Below are positions 16,239-24,533 of a stretch of 47,735 bases of DNA, one piece after another. This stretch comes from Thiotrichales bacterium (GTDB lineage Bacteria; Pseudomonadota; Gammaproteobacteria; Thiomicrospirales; Thiomicrospiraceae), in assembly GCA_016936535.1 (NCBI GenBank), contig JAFGXP010000007.1:1-47735 (forward strand), written 5' to 3'. The notes under the pieces were generated by a model, which saw only the letters and a list, made by a program, of their open reading frames with translations, did no database searches and was not told where the DNA came from. Each line of letters begins with the position of its first letter. The stretch's first letter is position 1. The position numbers and the translations under genes were made by a program.

Positions 16239-17276
16239 TTAGCTAAAGTTCTGCTTATTAACGGCTTTGGCCCGTGCAGCCTCAAGGGTAATGAGGCCGT
16301 TATCCACCAAACGTTTCAAATCTTGGTCAAGGGTTTGCATGCCCAGTTGATTTGAGGTTTGAATCACCGAATACATCTGAGGAATTTTACCTTCGCGAAT
16401 GAGATTGCGAATGGCGCTGGTTGCCAGCATGATTTCATGGGCAGCGATTCTTCCGCCAGAGGTGTTTTTGAGTAAGGTTTGTGAGATAACCGCGCGCAAA
16501 GATTCTGAGAGCATTGAGCGCACCATGTCTTTTTCAGCGGCTGGAAAAACGTCGATAATCCGGTCAATGGTTTTGGCAGCGGAGCTGGTATGCAGCGTAC
16601 CAAAGACCAGGTGACCAGTTTCCGCGGCGGTGAGCGCTAGGCGAATGGTTTCAAGGTCGCGCATTTCGCCAACCAGAATGACATCAGGGTCTTCACGCAG
16701 CGCCGAGCGCAAAGAGTTACTGAAGCTTTTGGTATCTCGGTGCACTTCCCGTTGATTGATTAAGCTTTGAATTGGGGTGTGCACAAATTCAATGGGATCT
16801 TCGATGGTCAAAATGTGCGAAGCGAAGGTTTTATTGACAAAGTCAATCATTGCGGCCAAGGTGGTGGATTTCCCGGAACCCGTGGGCCCCGTTACCAATA
16901 CAATCCCCCGCGGAAAGCTAGAGATGTCTTTAAAAATGGCCGGCGTTTTGAGTTGTTCGAGCGTCAGAATGCTGCTTGGAATCGTGCGAAAAGCCGCGCC
17001 AATCCCGCGATTTTGCATGAAGACGTTTACACGAAAACGCGCCAGAGAGGGGATGGCAAATGAAAAGTCTGCCTCTAACTCGGCTTCAAAATTTCGTCTT
17101 TGCGCATCGCTCATAATGTCATAAATCATGAGTTGCAAAGGTTCGGGTTCAAAGTCTGGGGCGTCAATTCGAGTAATGTCGCCGTTAATGCGCAGAATCG
17201 GTGGTTGGCCCGCGGACAGGTGCAAGTCAGAGGCACCTTGTTGGACACTGAAGGTAAGCAGACTGGTAATATCCAT
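16239..17276 (-). CDS. pilT: Type IV pilus retraction ATPase PilT
   Basis: 345 residues from MDITSLLTFSVQQGASDLHLSAG, the standard PilT start and length. Walker A GPTGSGKST, Asp box TIEDPIEFVH, Walker B DVILVGEMRD, His box ETGHLVFGTLHTSS, and the C-terminal AIRNLIREGK segment. It is a hexameric cytoplasmic motor that depolymerises pili. ATG 17276 is preceded by AGGTGA; the longer open frame to 17351 has no family similarity. First gene of pilT-pilU-M14 peptidase. Confidence 0.95.
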   Translation of the reverse strand: MDITSLLTFSVQQGASDLHLSAGQPPILRINGDITRIDAPDFEPEPLQLMIYDIMSDAQRRNFEAELEADFSFAIPSLARFRVNVFMQNRGIGAAFRTIPSSILTLEQLKTPAIFKDISSFPRGIVLVTGPTGSGKSTTLAAMIDFVNKTFASHILTIEDPIEFVHTPIQSLINQREVHRDTKSFSNSLRSALREDPDVILVGEMRDLETIRLALTAAETGHLVFGTLHTSSAAKTIDRIIDVFPAAEKDMVRSMLSESLRAVISQTLLKNTSGGRIAAHEIMLATSAIRNLIREGKIPQMYSVIQTSNQLGMQTLDQDLKRLVDNGLITLEAARAKAVNKQNFS

Positions 17277-17432
17277 AAGGTCACCTAGTTGGCGCGTAAA
17301 AGAGAAGTTGATTATAGAAGATGGCTCTTTGGGGCGAGGATGAAATGTCAATGGAGCTAAGGGAAATCATCTTTTCGCTTCGATAAATGCGAGCAGGGTG
17401 GGTAGGCCAATTTTACAACCGGATTTTAGAAC

Positions 17433-17882
17433 TTAATTTGAGAATCCAATTTTGTGTAGCAAGGGGGTAATGTCATTTTGTTGATAGGCTTTCCAACGCT
17501 GACGACCTTTTTGCACCAGGTAATCGGACTGATCCAGGATTTCAATAGTACGTTGATAGCTAGAGAAGGCTGGGTAAAACTCAGGGTGAAGGTTAATCAG
17601 CACATCCTGACAAGGGTGGGGGATGCTTTGGGGATACAGTTGAATCGGCGCGGGCTGCGCCTGTTCTAAAGCATGCGGAATAAACGCAGTGTTTTGCCAG
17701 TTCCATAGGGTTAAGTCAAAACGCTGCGCTTGATGTAGATCGGCAAATCGTAAGTCGCAACGCCTAGATTGCTGGTAAATTTTGTTTACCAGCTGACAGC
17801 AGAATCGTTCAAAAGACTGCGGGTCGGTGCTGTTTAAGAGATAGAACAGCACCTCGGGTTGAGCGATAGACGAAGCCGACAT
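17433..17882 (-). CDS. holC: DNA polymerase III subunit chi
   Basis: 149 residues, matching HolC: EVLFYLLNS at the start, then FCCQLVNKIYQQSRRCDLRFAD and DLTLWNWQNTAFIPH. Chi links the clamp-loader complex to SSB. Its ATG shares one base with the pepA stop (TAATG), so translation is coupled. pepA-holC is a conserved gammaproteobacterial order; valS, which often follows, is absent here and pilT comes next. Confidence 0.88.
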   Translation of the reverse strand: MSASSIAQPEVLFYLLNSTDPQSFERFCCQLVNKIYQQSRRCDLRFADLHQAQRFDLTLWNWQNTAFIPHALEQAQPAPIQLYPQSIPHPCQDVLINLHPEFYPAFSSYQRTIEILDQSDYLVQKGRQRWKAYQQNDITPLLHKIGFSN

Positions 17883-19363
17883 TAGGCCTGCGCTTGTTGC
17901 AATAAAAATTCAACCAAAGCCGGAACTGGCCGACCACTCGCACCTTTTTCTTTACCACTCACCCACGCGGTACCGGCAATGTCTAAGTGCGCCCAAGGAA
18001 CTTCGCGAGTAAAGCGTGCTAAAAATTGTGCAGCGGTAATGGTTCCGCCGGCACGACCGCCAATGTTAGCCATGTCGGCAAAGTTGGATTTGAGTTGTTC
18101 GTCCCACTCTTCGCCCAGCGGTAGCTGCCAGAAACGGTCATAGGTGGTCTGGCCGGCTGCCAACAGTTGATCGACCAAGGTTTGATCATTGCCTAAAACA
18201 CCGGAAACATGGTTACCCAGTGCAATAATGCAAGCACCGGTCAGCGTGGCCATGTCCACGATTTTTGCTGGCTGATAGGTTTGCTGCACATAGGTTAGGG
18301 CGTCACATAAAATGAGACGACCTTCAGCATCGGTGTTGAGAATTTCAATGGTTTGGCCTGATAAAGAGGTGACCACATCGCCGGGTTTGGCAGCATGCCC
18401 ATCGGGCATGTTCTCGGTTGCGGGAATCACGGCAACCACGTTTAACGCTGGTTTGAGTTCGCCCAGTGCTTTAAAGACACCAAGAACTGTTGCGGCGCCG
18501 CCCATATCAAATTTCATTTCATCCATCGCCTCGCCCGGCTTGAGTGAGATTCCGCCGGTGTCAAAGGTCACGCCCTTGCCAACGAGGGCAATCGGCGCGC
18601 GGTCATCTGCACCGCGATATTCCAGACAGATCATTTTGGGTGGGGTTGGTGTGCCTTGGGCGACGGCCATAAACGCGCCCATTCCCATTTCCAGCATCTG
18701 TTCACGCTCTAAGATATGCACTTTAAAGCCATAATCGTTGGCTAGGGTTTGCGCACTCTGCGCGAGGTAAGCGGGGGTGCAGAAGTTGGGTGGAAGATTG
18801 GCAAGATCTTGAGTTAACGCCATGCCTAATGCGGTTGCTTGCGCTTGTTGTAGCGCCTGGAGGCTTACGGCTTGAGTGAAGGCCATTTGGTTGAGCTTGG
18901 CCGTTTCTGCCGTGAATTTGCCACGACTTGGGTGTTGATATTGGTACAGACTGCGCTGAAAAATCAAGCTGATTTGCTGTGCGGCCCATTCGCGGCTGCG
19001 TCCGTTTGGCGTGGCTTCGGCTAAGCCATTGAGCACTGCTTTGGCACCACTGGCGTTCACCTGTTTGGCCACATTTTGTACCGTGCTTAAAAAGCCTTTG
19101 TCACTGAGTTGATTTCGATCCCCAAAACCGACGACAAACACGCGTTGTACACTCAAGGCCGCAGGAAGAGCAAGCATTAAGCATTGGCCATTTTTTCCAG
19201 TTAAGTCGCCATTGGTAAGCAGCGTTTGCAGCAAGGCTTTAATGGGTTCTTCGTCGTGCAAGCCCTCGGTGAGTAGAGTTCCTTGTTGATCTACCGCGAT
19301 GATAAGGCTGTCGAAGTCGGTGAGCTGGGTGTTAGCGTGTGCGTCAATTTGAATTTTTTGCAT
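17882..19363 (-). CDS. pepA: Leucyl aminopeptidase (M17)
   Basis: 493 residues. Catalytic domain with the dimetal site: VGKGVTFDTGGISLKPG (Lys and Asp ligands), MKFDMGGAATVLG, and the family signature NTDAEGRLILCDAL (about 345-358), followed by GACIIALGNHVSGVLGND. The N-terminal domain (1-170) is of the PepA type. It removes N-terminal residues from peptides; in E. coli it also binds DNA in site-specific recombination and in carAB control. Divergent from lptF, as in many gammaproteobacteria. Confidence 0.95.
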   Translation of the reverse strand: MQKIQIDAHANTQLTDFDSLIIAVDQQGTLLTEGLHDEEPIKALLQTLLTNGDLTGKNGQCLMLALPAALSVQRVFVVGFGDRNQLSDKGFLSTVQNVAKQVNASGAKAVLNGLAEATPNGRSREWAAQQISLIFQRSLYQYQHPSRGKFTAETAKLNQMAFTQAVSLQALQQAQATALGMALTQDLANLPPNFCTPAYLAQSAQTLANDYGFKVHILEREQMLEMGMGAFMAVAQGTPTPPKMICLEYRGADDRAPIALVGKGVTFDTGGISLKPGEAMDEMKFDMGGAATVLGVFKALGELKPALNVVAVIPATENMPDGHAAKPGDVVTSLSGQTIEILNTDAEGRLILCDALTYVQQTYQPAKIVDMATLTGACIIALGNHVSGVLGNDQTLVDQLLAAGQTTYDRFWQLPLGEEWDEQLKSNFADMANIGGRAGGTITAAQFLARFTREVPWAHLDIAGTAWVSGKEKGASGRPVPALVEFLLQQAQA

Positions 19364-19555
19364 AGTGATAAGTCAACCTCTAAAAAACGGCGACAAGCGC
19401 CAATGTTGTGCAGAGAAAAATCAGAATTTGCTTATTGAAACACAAAAGCGCGCGAATATCAGCAGCCTTTTCGGTCGGCGCCATTCGCGCAGATTTGTCA
19501 GAGGCTTATCGCTATAATAAGCCTCATTTTCGAGCTTGGCAGAGGGGTTGGGCGA

Positions 19556-20716
19556 GTGCGAATACTCGATAAAATGCTCTACAAAGAGCTGATTTCGGCT
19601 TTTTTCGCGGTGTTGATTGTTTTATTGCTCATCACCTTTGGGGCGGAAGCCACCAAACTTTTGGCGCGCGCGGTAGAGGGCAAGGTACCGGTTGCAGCGG
19701 TGGGTCAATTGCTATTACTGAGGCTGCCGGATGCCTTGGAGTTGGTTCTGCCTCTGGCTGTGCTGATTGGCGTAATGCTGACGTTTGGCCGTCTTTATCA
19801 GGAACAGCAAATGGCCGTGCTCCATGCCTGTGGGATTGCACCCGGTTATTTCCGCAGTCTTTTGTTGAAGTTTTTACTGCCACTGACCTTGATTGGCATG
19901 GCGATTTCGCACTATTTCATTCCTTATGCTCAGCAGTATCAGCGTCAGCTTTTGTTACAACAAGAAGTGGTTTCGCCGGTGGCGGCGCTGATTCCCGGCA
20001 AGTTCAATGCGCTTCCCGGCAATCGCGGTACCTTTTACGCCAAAAGCATTGCGGCGAATGGCGATTTGGAGGAGGTCTGGGTGACCTATCGCGAGGGCGA
20101 AAATGATTGGATTTTGCTTGCACCTAGAGGCCAGTTTGTGCAACGAGACCAGCAGATGATTTTGCGTTTGCAAGAGGGATGGCGATATCAAAGTTTGCAT
20201 TTGGCTTTAGAGCAGGGCGCAGAAGCGCCTTTGTCGCGGCCATTAGAAGTTCAACGTTTTGCTCTATTTGAAGGGGTGATACCGCAGTTAAATGCCAGTG
20301 AAAAAGCTCCGAAAGAAGAGGAGTTATACACTTGGCAATTATGGGGCAGTGATTCTGTGACTCAGCAGGCTATTTTGCAATGGCGTTTGGCCGCGCCTTT
20401 TGGGCTTTTGGTGCTGGGGCTGATTGGCCTGCAATTGTCACGCAGTGGACCGCGTCAAGGACGTTTTACCAAGGTCTTTCTAGCGATTGTTCTGTTTATT
20501 TTATTTAACCAATTATTGGTTGCTGGTCGTAATGCGATTGAAGCGGGATATTGGCCGGCGCAACTCACCTTACTGTGGATTCCGCTGCTGTTTTTATGGG
20601 TTGGCTTGGGCGGCTTTGCGGCCTTGCGGTCGCGCTTAAGTCAGGTTTTAAGCGTGCGATGGTTTGGTAAAGCTAAAGCTAAAGCCACGGGAGGATCTCG
20701 TGATGAATCGGATTGA
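19556..20716 (+). CDS. lptF: LPS export ABC transporter permease LptF
   Basis: 386 residues with GTG start (GAGGGG upstream). It opens MRILDKMLYKELISAF, then has transmembrane segments near 14-34, 55-75, 100-120 and three more at about 280-365, with a large periplasmic domain between. HACGIAPGYF is the cytoplasmic coupling region. LptB2FG extracts LPS from the inner membrane for the Lpt bridge. A TATAAT at 19513-19518 may be its -10, but no well-spaced -35 is visible. It overlaps lptG by 14 bases. Confidence 0.93.
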   Translation: MRILDKMLYKELISAFFAVLIVLLLITFGAEATKLLARAVEGKVPVAAVGQLLLLRLPDALELVLPLAVLIGVMLTFGRLYQEQQMAVLHACGIAPGYFRSLLLKFLLPLTLIGMAISHYFIPYAQQYQRQLLLQQEVVSPVAALIPGKFNALPGNRGTFYAKSIAANGDLEEVWVTYREGENDWILLAPRGQFVQRDQQMILRLQEGWRYQSLHLALEQGAEAPLSRPLEVQRFALFEGVIPQLNASEKAPKEEELYTWQLWGSDSVTQQAILQWRLAAPFGLLVLGLIGLQLSRSGPRQGRFTKVFLAIVLFILFNQLLVAGRNAIEAGYWPAQLTLLWIPLLFLWVGLGGFAALRSRLSQVLSVRWFGKAKAKATGGSRDESD

Positions 20717-21833
20717 ACGCTATCTTGGCCGTACCCTGGTGAGCGCGACCCTGTTGGTGTTGATGGTATTAGTTTCCCTGTTGGCGTTTTTTGAAGCGAT
20801 CTATCAATTTGGCAAATTGAATGAGGGTTATACCTTTGCCAAGGCGACACTCTATGTCAGTCTAAAGCTTCCCGGTTATGTTTACGAACTCTTTCCCGTG
20901 GCTTTACTCATTGGTACTTTGATGGGGCTTGGTGCCTTAGCCAACCATGCCGAATTAACCATCTTACGCGTAACGGGGTGGTCGGTAAGGCGCATCTTGC
21001 TGGCGGTGGCAAAAAGTGCTTTTTTGCTTTGGTTGGTCGTGATGCTGATTGGCGAATTTGTGGCGCCTCAGACCGAGTCTTATGCGCAAAAAGTACGTGT
21101 AGAGGCCTTGAACAAAAGTTTATCGCTTGGCAATGCGCAGGGTTTTTGGGTAAAGGATGGCAACCGTTATATCAATATTGGTCAAGTGATTTCCGCACAT
21201 GAGCTGCATCGGGTCACCGTTTACCAATTTGAGCAAGGACGCTTGCAACAGGTATGGCGCAGCCCACAGGTGATTTATCAGCCGGAGCAAGGGTGGTCGA
21301 TGCCGCAAATTCAACGTCTCGAGCTGAATTTTACGCCTTTGCCGACAGGCATTACCGAGGCACTTCACGCTCAAAACCTCCCCTTTCTTGGCTTGTCGCA
21401 ATTGCAACTACACCCGAAAAGTTTACAAAATCAGCCTCTGGCGATGCCCTTCACCCCAGATGATTTACGTAAGCTCGACATAGATAGCCGCTATCTGAGT
21501 GTGATGGATCTCTATGCTTATATTCGATTTTTGCAACAGAACGAACTGGATTCGCGCCGCTTTGAGCTCGATTTTTGGCGAAAATTGACCATGCCACTGG
21601 TTGCGTTTGCGATGTTGGCGATCGCCTTTCCCTTAATCTTTGCTTCACAGCGCCAAGTGAGCATGGGACAGCGAATTTTTATTGGTATTTTGATTGGCTT
21701 AGGCTTTCAGCTGTTGAATCTGTTGATTGGTAACTTGGCACTGGTTTATCAGTTGCCGGTTGCTTTGGGCGCGATTGCGCCTGCGGCCTTGTTGTTGGCC
21801 GCTACCTTAGGGTGGATGCAGCGGCTTCGTTAG
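20703..21833 (+). CDS. lptG: LPS export ABC transporter permease LptG
   Basis: 376 residues from MNRIERYLGRTLVSA, with GGAGG upstream inside lptF. Six transmembrane segments (about 15-40, 60-80, 100-120 and three from about 290) frame a periplasmic beta-jellyroll domain. TILRVTGWSVRRIL is the coupling helix region. Partner of LptF in LPS transport. It ends 4 bases before the convergent manB. Confidence 0.93.
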   Translation: MNRIERYLGRTLVSATLLVLMVLVSLLAFFEAIYQFGKLNEGYTFAKATLYVSLKLPGYVYELFPVALLIGTLMGLGALANHAELTILRVTGWSVRRILLAVAKSAFLLWLVVMLIGEFVAPQTESYAQKVRVEALNKSLSLGNAQGFWVKDGNRYINIGQVISAHELHRVTVYQFEQGRLQQVWRSPQVIYQPEQGWSMPQIQRLELNFTPLPTGITEALHAQNLPFLGLSQLQLHPKSLQNQPLAMPFTPDDLRKLDIDSRYLSVMDLYAYIRFLQQNELDSRRFELDFWRKLTMPLVAFAMLAIAFPLIFASQRQVSMGQRIFIGILIGLGFQLLNLLIGNLALVYQLPVALGAIAPAALLLAATLGWMQRLR

Positions 21834-21837
21834 AGAC

Positions 21838-23196
21838 TTAACCGTGCGCGTGAATAATCGCTTCGACTTCGCGGACCTTGTCGGCGACCCATTGCGCATC
21901 CCCGCGACTTTCAATATTGAGTCGTAACAGTGGCTCGGTATTGGAAGTGCGAATATTCATCCGCCAATTTGCAAACTCTAATCCTAAGCCATCCGTTCGA
22001 TCTTCTATTGGCTGCTCTTTGGCATAAAAAGCTTGGATAGCGGCGATAATTGCCACGCTATTGTGGACTGGGTAATTGAGCTCACCGCTGCAAGGGTAGG
22101 CTTGTTCGCGCTCGTGAATTAACTGGCGCAAGGTTTTACCGCTTTGGCTCATCAGCTGTGCGATTAAAAGCCAAGGAATCATTCCGCTGTCGCAGTAGAA
22201 AAAGTCTTTAAAGTAGTGATGAGCCGACATTTCGCCGGCATAGAGTGCATCGATCTGGCGCATTTTTTCTTTAATAAACGCATGTCCGGTTTTGGATTGC
22301 ACTGCCACGCCGCCGGCTTGTTCGACTTGTTCTATGGTGTTCCAAGTCAAACGTGGGTCATACACAATGGTCGCGCCGTGATGGGTTTGCAGCAGTGTTT
22401 GTGCCAGTAAGCCAACCAAATAATAGCCTTCAATGAATGCGCCCTGCTCGTCAAACAAAAAACAGCGGTCAAAATCGCCATCCCATGCCACGGCAAAATC
22501 TGCCTGATGGGCTCGCACCGCTTCGGCAGTGGTTTGACGATTGGCAACGAGCATCGGGTTAGGCACGCCATTGGGAAAGTGGCCGTCGGGTTGATGTTGT
22601 AGGAGAATCCAGTCAAATGGTAAATATTTAGCGAGTGCGTCAAACGTTGGGCCTGCCGCTCCATTACCGGCATTGACGACGATCTTGAAGGGGCGTAAAG
22701 AGGGGAGGTCAACATAACTGAGCAGTTTTTGGATATAGGCGTGTTTGTCGTTTTTTTGGACAATCACTGCCGGAACGGTGCTTTTGGCACAAAAATCCTG
22801 TTGTTGGATGCGGCGAGCAATCGCCTTAAGCCCTGAGTCGCCGCTGATCGGCTTTGAGCCAACGCCAACCATTTTCATGCCGTTGTGCCCTTTAGGATTA
22901 TGGCTTGCGGTAATCATAATGCCACCATCACTGGCGTAGTGACTGGTTGCGAAATAGACTTCTTCGGTGCCGCACAACCCCAGTTGCCAGACCTCCACGC
23001 CACTGTCGGTTAACCCCTGGCACAAAGCATCACGCAAGGCTTCGCTTTCAAGACGAATGTCATGCCCAACGACGATCGCATGAGGCGAAAATTCGCTGGC
23101 AAAGGCTCGGCCAATTTGATAGGCGAGTTCGGTATTCAGTTGGGTGGGCACTTCACCACGAATGTCGTAAGCTTTAAAACAACTCAGGTCGTACAT
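21838..23196 (-). CDS. manB: Phosphomannomutase / phosphoglucomutase
   Basis: About 452 residues, alpha-D-phosphohexomutase family. Phosphoserine loop TASHNPKG (about 97), Mg site DGDFDRCF (about 240), sugar-specificity loop GEMSAHHYF (about 320) and phosphate-binding RTSNTEPLLR (about 420). It interconverts mannose-6-P and mannose-1-P (and probably glucose phosphates), feeding GDP-mannose for surface polysaccharide. The GEMSAHH loop is typical of CpsG/ManB/AlgC. ATG 23196 is used; TTG 23202 is in frame. Last gene of the galU-pgi-ugd-like cluster, after a gap of 92 bases. Confidence 0.9.
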   Translation of the reverse strand: MYDLSCFKAYDIRGEVPTQLNTELAYQIGRAFASEFSPHAIVVGHDIRLESEALRDALCQGLTDSGVEVWQLGLCGTEEVYFATSHYASDGGIMITASHNPKGHNGMKMVGVGSKPISGDSGLKAIARRIQQQDFCAKSTVPAVIVQKNDKHAYIQKLLSYVDLPSLRPFKIVVNAGNGAAGPTFDALAKYLPFDWILLQHQPDGHFPNGVPNPMLVANRQTTAEAVRAHQADFAVAWDGDFDRCFLFDEQGAFIEGYYLVGLLAQTLLQTHHGATIVYDPRLTWNTIEQVEQAGGVAVQSKTGHAFIKEKMRQIDALYAGEMSAHHYFKDFFYCDSGMIPWLLIAQLMSQSGKTLRQLIHEREQAYPCSGELNYPVHNSVAIIAAIQAFYAKEQPIEDRTDGLGLEFANWRMNIRTSNTEPLLRLNIESRGDAQWVADKVREVEAIIHAHG

Positions 23197-23288
23197 CAAC
23201 AAGTTCCGTCAATCAAAACGCCGTCTTGGCCGAAACCGAAACGGCGAGTAAACATGTAAAAAGGTGTAAAAAGGACCGGTATCGGCGG

Positions 23289-24533
23289 TTAGCGGCCAAC
23301 GCCATAGTAAACAAAACCACTTTCCAGCAAATCCGTCTTGTCATAGAGGTTGCGCCCATCGAGAATCAGCGGTTGTCTCATACGTTGGCGAATCTGGGTA
23401 AAGTCGGGGTTCCAAAAGGCCTTCCACTCGGTTAAAACACAGAGTGCATCGGCTTGATCTAGGCAGTCGTACATGGCGCTATGCAGTGTCACTCTCGCAG
23501 CCTGTTCAGGCAGCAGTTGCGTTGACAACCAGTGTTGAAACAGGTCATCGAGTTTTGGATCGAACAGGTGCAGCTCGCACCCTTGATGCAGCAAAGCTTG
23601 AATCATGACTAAGCTCGGCGCGCCCTCAATCGAATTGGTGTTGGGTTTGTAGCTGATTCCCCAAATCGCCACCTTTTTCTGCTCTAAATTGCATTCGTAA
23701 TGGCTCCACAATTTGCGGAATAGTAGCTCTTTTTGTTGCTGGTTAATATTGTGTACGGCCTTAAGTAGGTTTTCGCCCGAGCCGGTTTGGTCAATCAAGG
23801 CTTGTACTCGCTCAAGATCGCGTTCAAGGTAAGCGCCACCAAAGCCGACGCCAGGGTAGAGATATGAAAAACCGATACGATGGTCAGAGCCCATGCCTTG
23901 GCGGACCTCTTCAATATCAGCATGCATCTGCTCAGCAACCAAGGCCAGTTCGTTCATTAAGCTGATGCGGGTTGCGATCAGCACGTTGGTGGCATATTTG
24001 GTTAGGATGGCCGACTCCGGCGACATTTGAATAATGGTGTCGCGAAAGCGATTGAACGGTGCCATCAAGCGGCGGAAGCGTTTGATGGCTTGACCATCCG
24101 TTGCGCCAATAATAATACGGTCCGGGCGTTGAAACGCTTGGATTGCCGAACCTTCTGGTGCAAAGTCTGGGTTGATCAGAATGGGCATCCGAGCCGTGGC
24201 AATAATCTGGCGCATAATGTGAACGCTGAAATTGGAACGAATCACTAAAGTGCTGTGTTCTTGTGCTTCTTGTGCCAACTGTTCCGTTAGTTCGAGTGCC
24301 TGATTGCAGTCGCCGTCACCATAAGAAAAAATGTGAAAATCAGCGTCCACTTGATGTTTGTCGCTGACGATTAAGGTGCCAAGATTAAGTTGTTTATTGA
24401 GCAGTTTTTTTAAACCAGGTTCTACCATTTCTTTAGGCAGCTGGCCAATTAGGGTGACTTGATTCCCCGTTTCGGCCAAACAAGCGGCGGTAACCAGTGC
24501 GCTGACGGTGGCGCCAAATACGTTGATGTTCAT
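23289..24533 (-). CDS. UDP-glucose 6-dehydrogenase homologue lacking the catalytic cysteine
   Basis: About 414 residues, alignable along its length with UDP-glucose/GDP-mannose dehydrogenases: NPDFAPEGSAIQAF, LTKYATNVLIATRISLMNE (Lys179 and Asn183 kept), GVGFGGAYLERD, and VAIWGISYKPNTNS. In active enzymes the third motif reads GFGGSCFPKD, with a cysteine forming the thiohemiacetal. Here that position is Tyr235 (codon at 23829-23831). The N-terminal NAD motif GxGxxG is also altered, to GATVSA. It therefore may not oxidise UDP-glucose. The ATG overlaps the pgi stop (ATGA), so it is made with pgi and galU. Homology certain, activity doubtful. Confidence 0.85.
   Translation of the reverse strand: MNINVFGATVSALVTAACLAETGNQVTLIGQLPKEMVEPGLKKLLNKQLNLGTLIVSDKHQVDADFHIFSYGDGDCNQALELTEQLAQEAQEHSTLVIRSNFSVHIMRQIIATARMPILINPDFAPEGSAIQAFQRPDRIIIGATDGQAIKRFRRLMAPFNRFRDTIIQMSPESAILTKYATNVLIATRISLMNELALVAEQMHADIEEVRQGMGSDHRIGFSYLYPGVGFGGAYLERDLERVQALIDQTGSGENLLKAVHNINQQQKELLFRKLWSHYECNLEQKKVAIWGISYKPNTNSIEGAPSLVMIQALLHQGCELHLFDPKLDDLFQHWLSTQLLPEQAARVTLHSAMYDCLDQADALCVLTEWKAFWNPDFTQIRQRMRQPLILDGRNLYDKTDLLESGFVYYGVGR

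Noticed and set aside
18312-18734. 140-codon plus-strand open frame
   Set aside because: It is antisense to the conserved catalytic part of pepA and is low-complexity (Pro/Ser rich); no ribosome site or family similarity.
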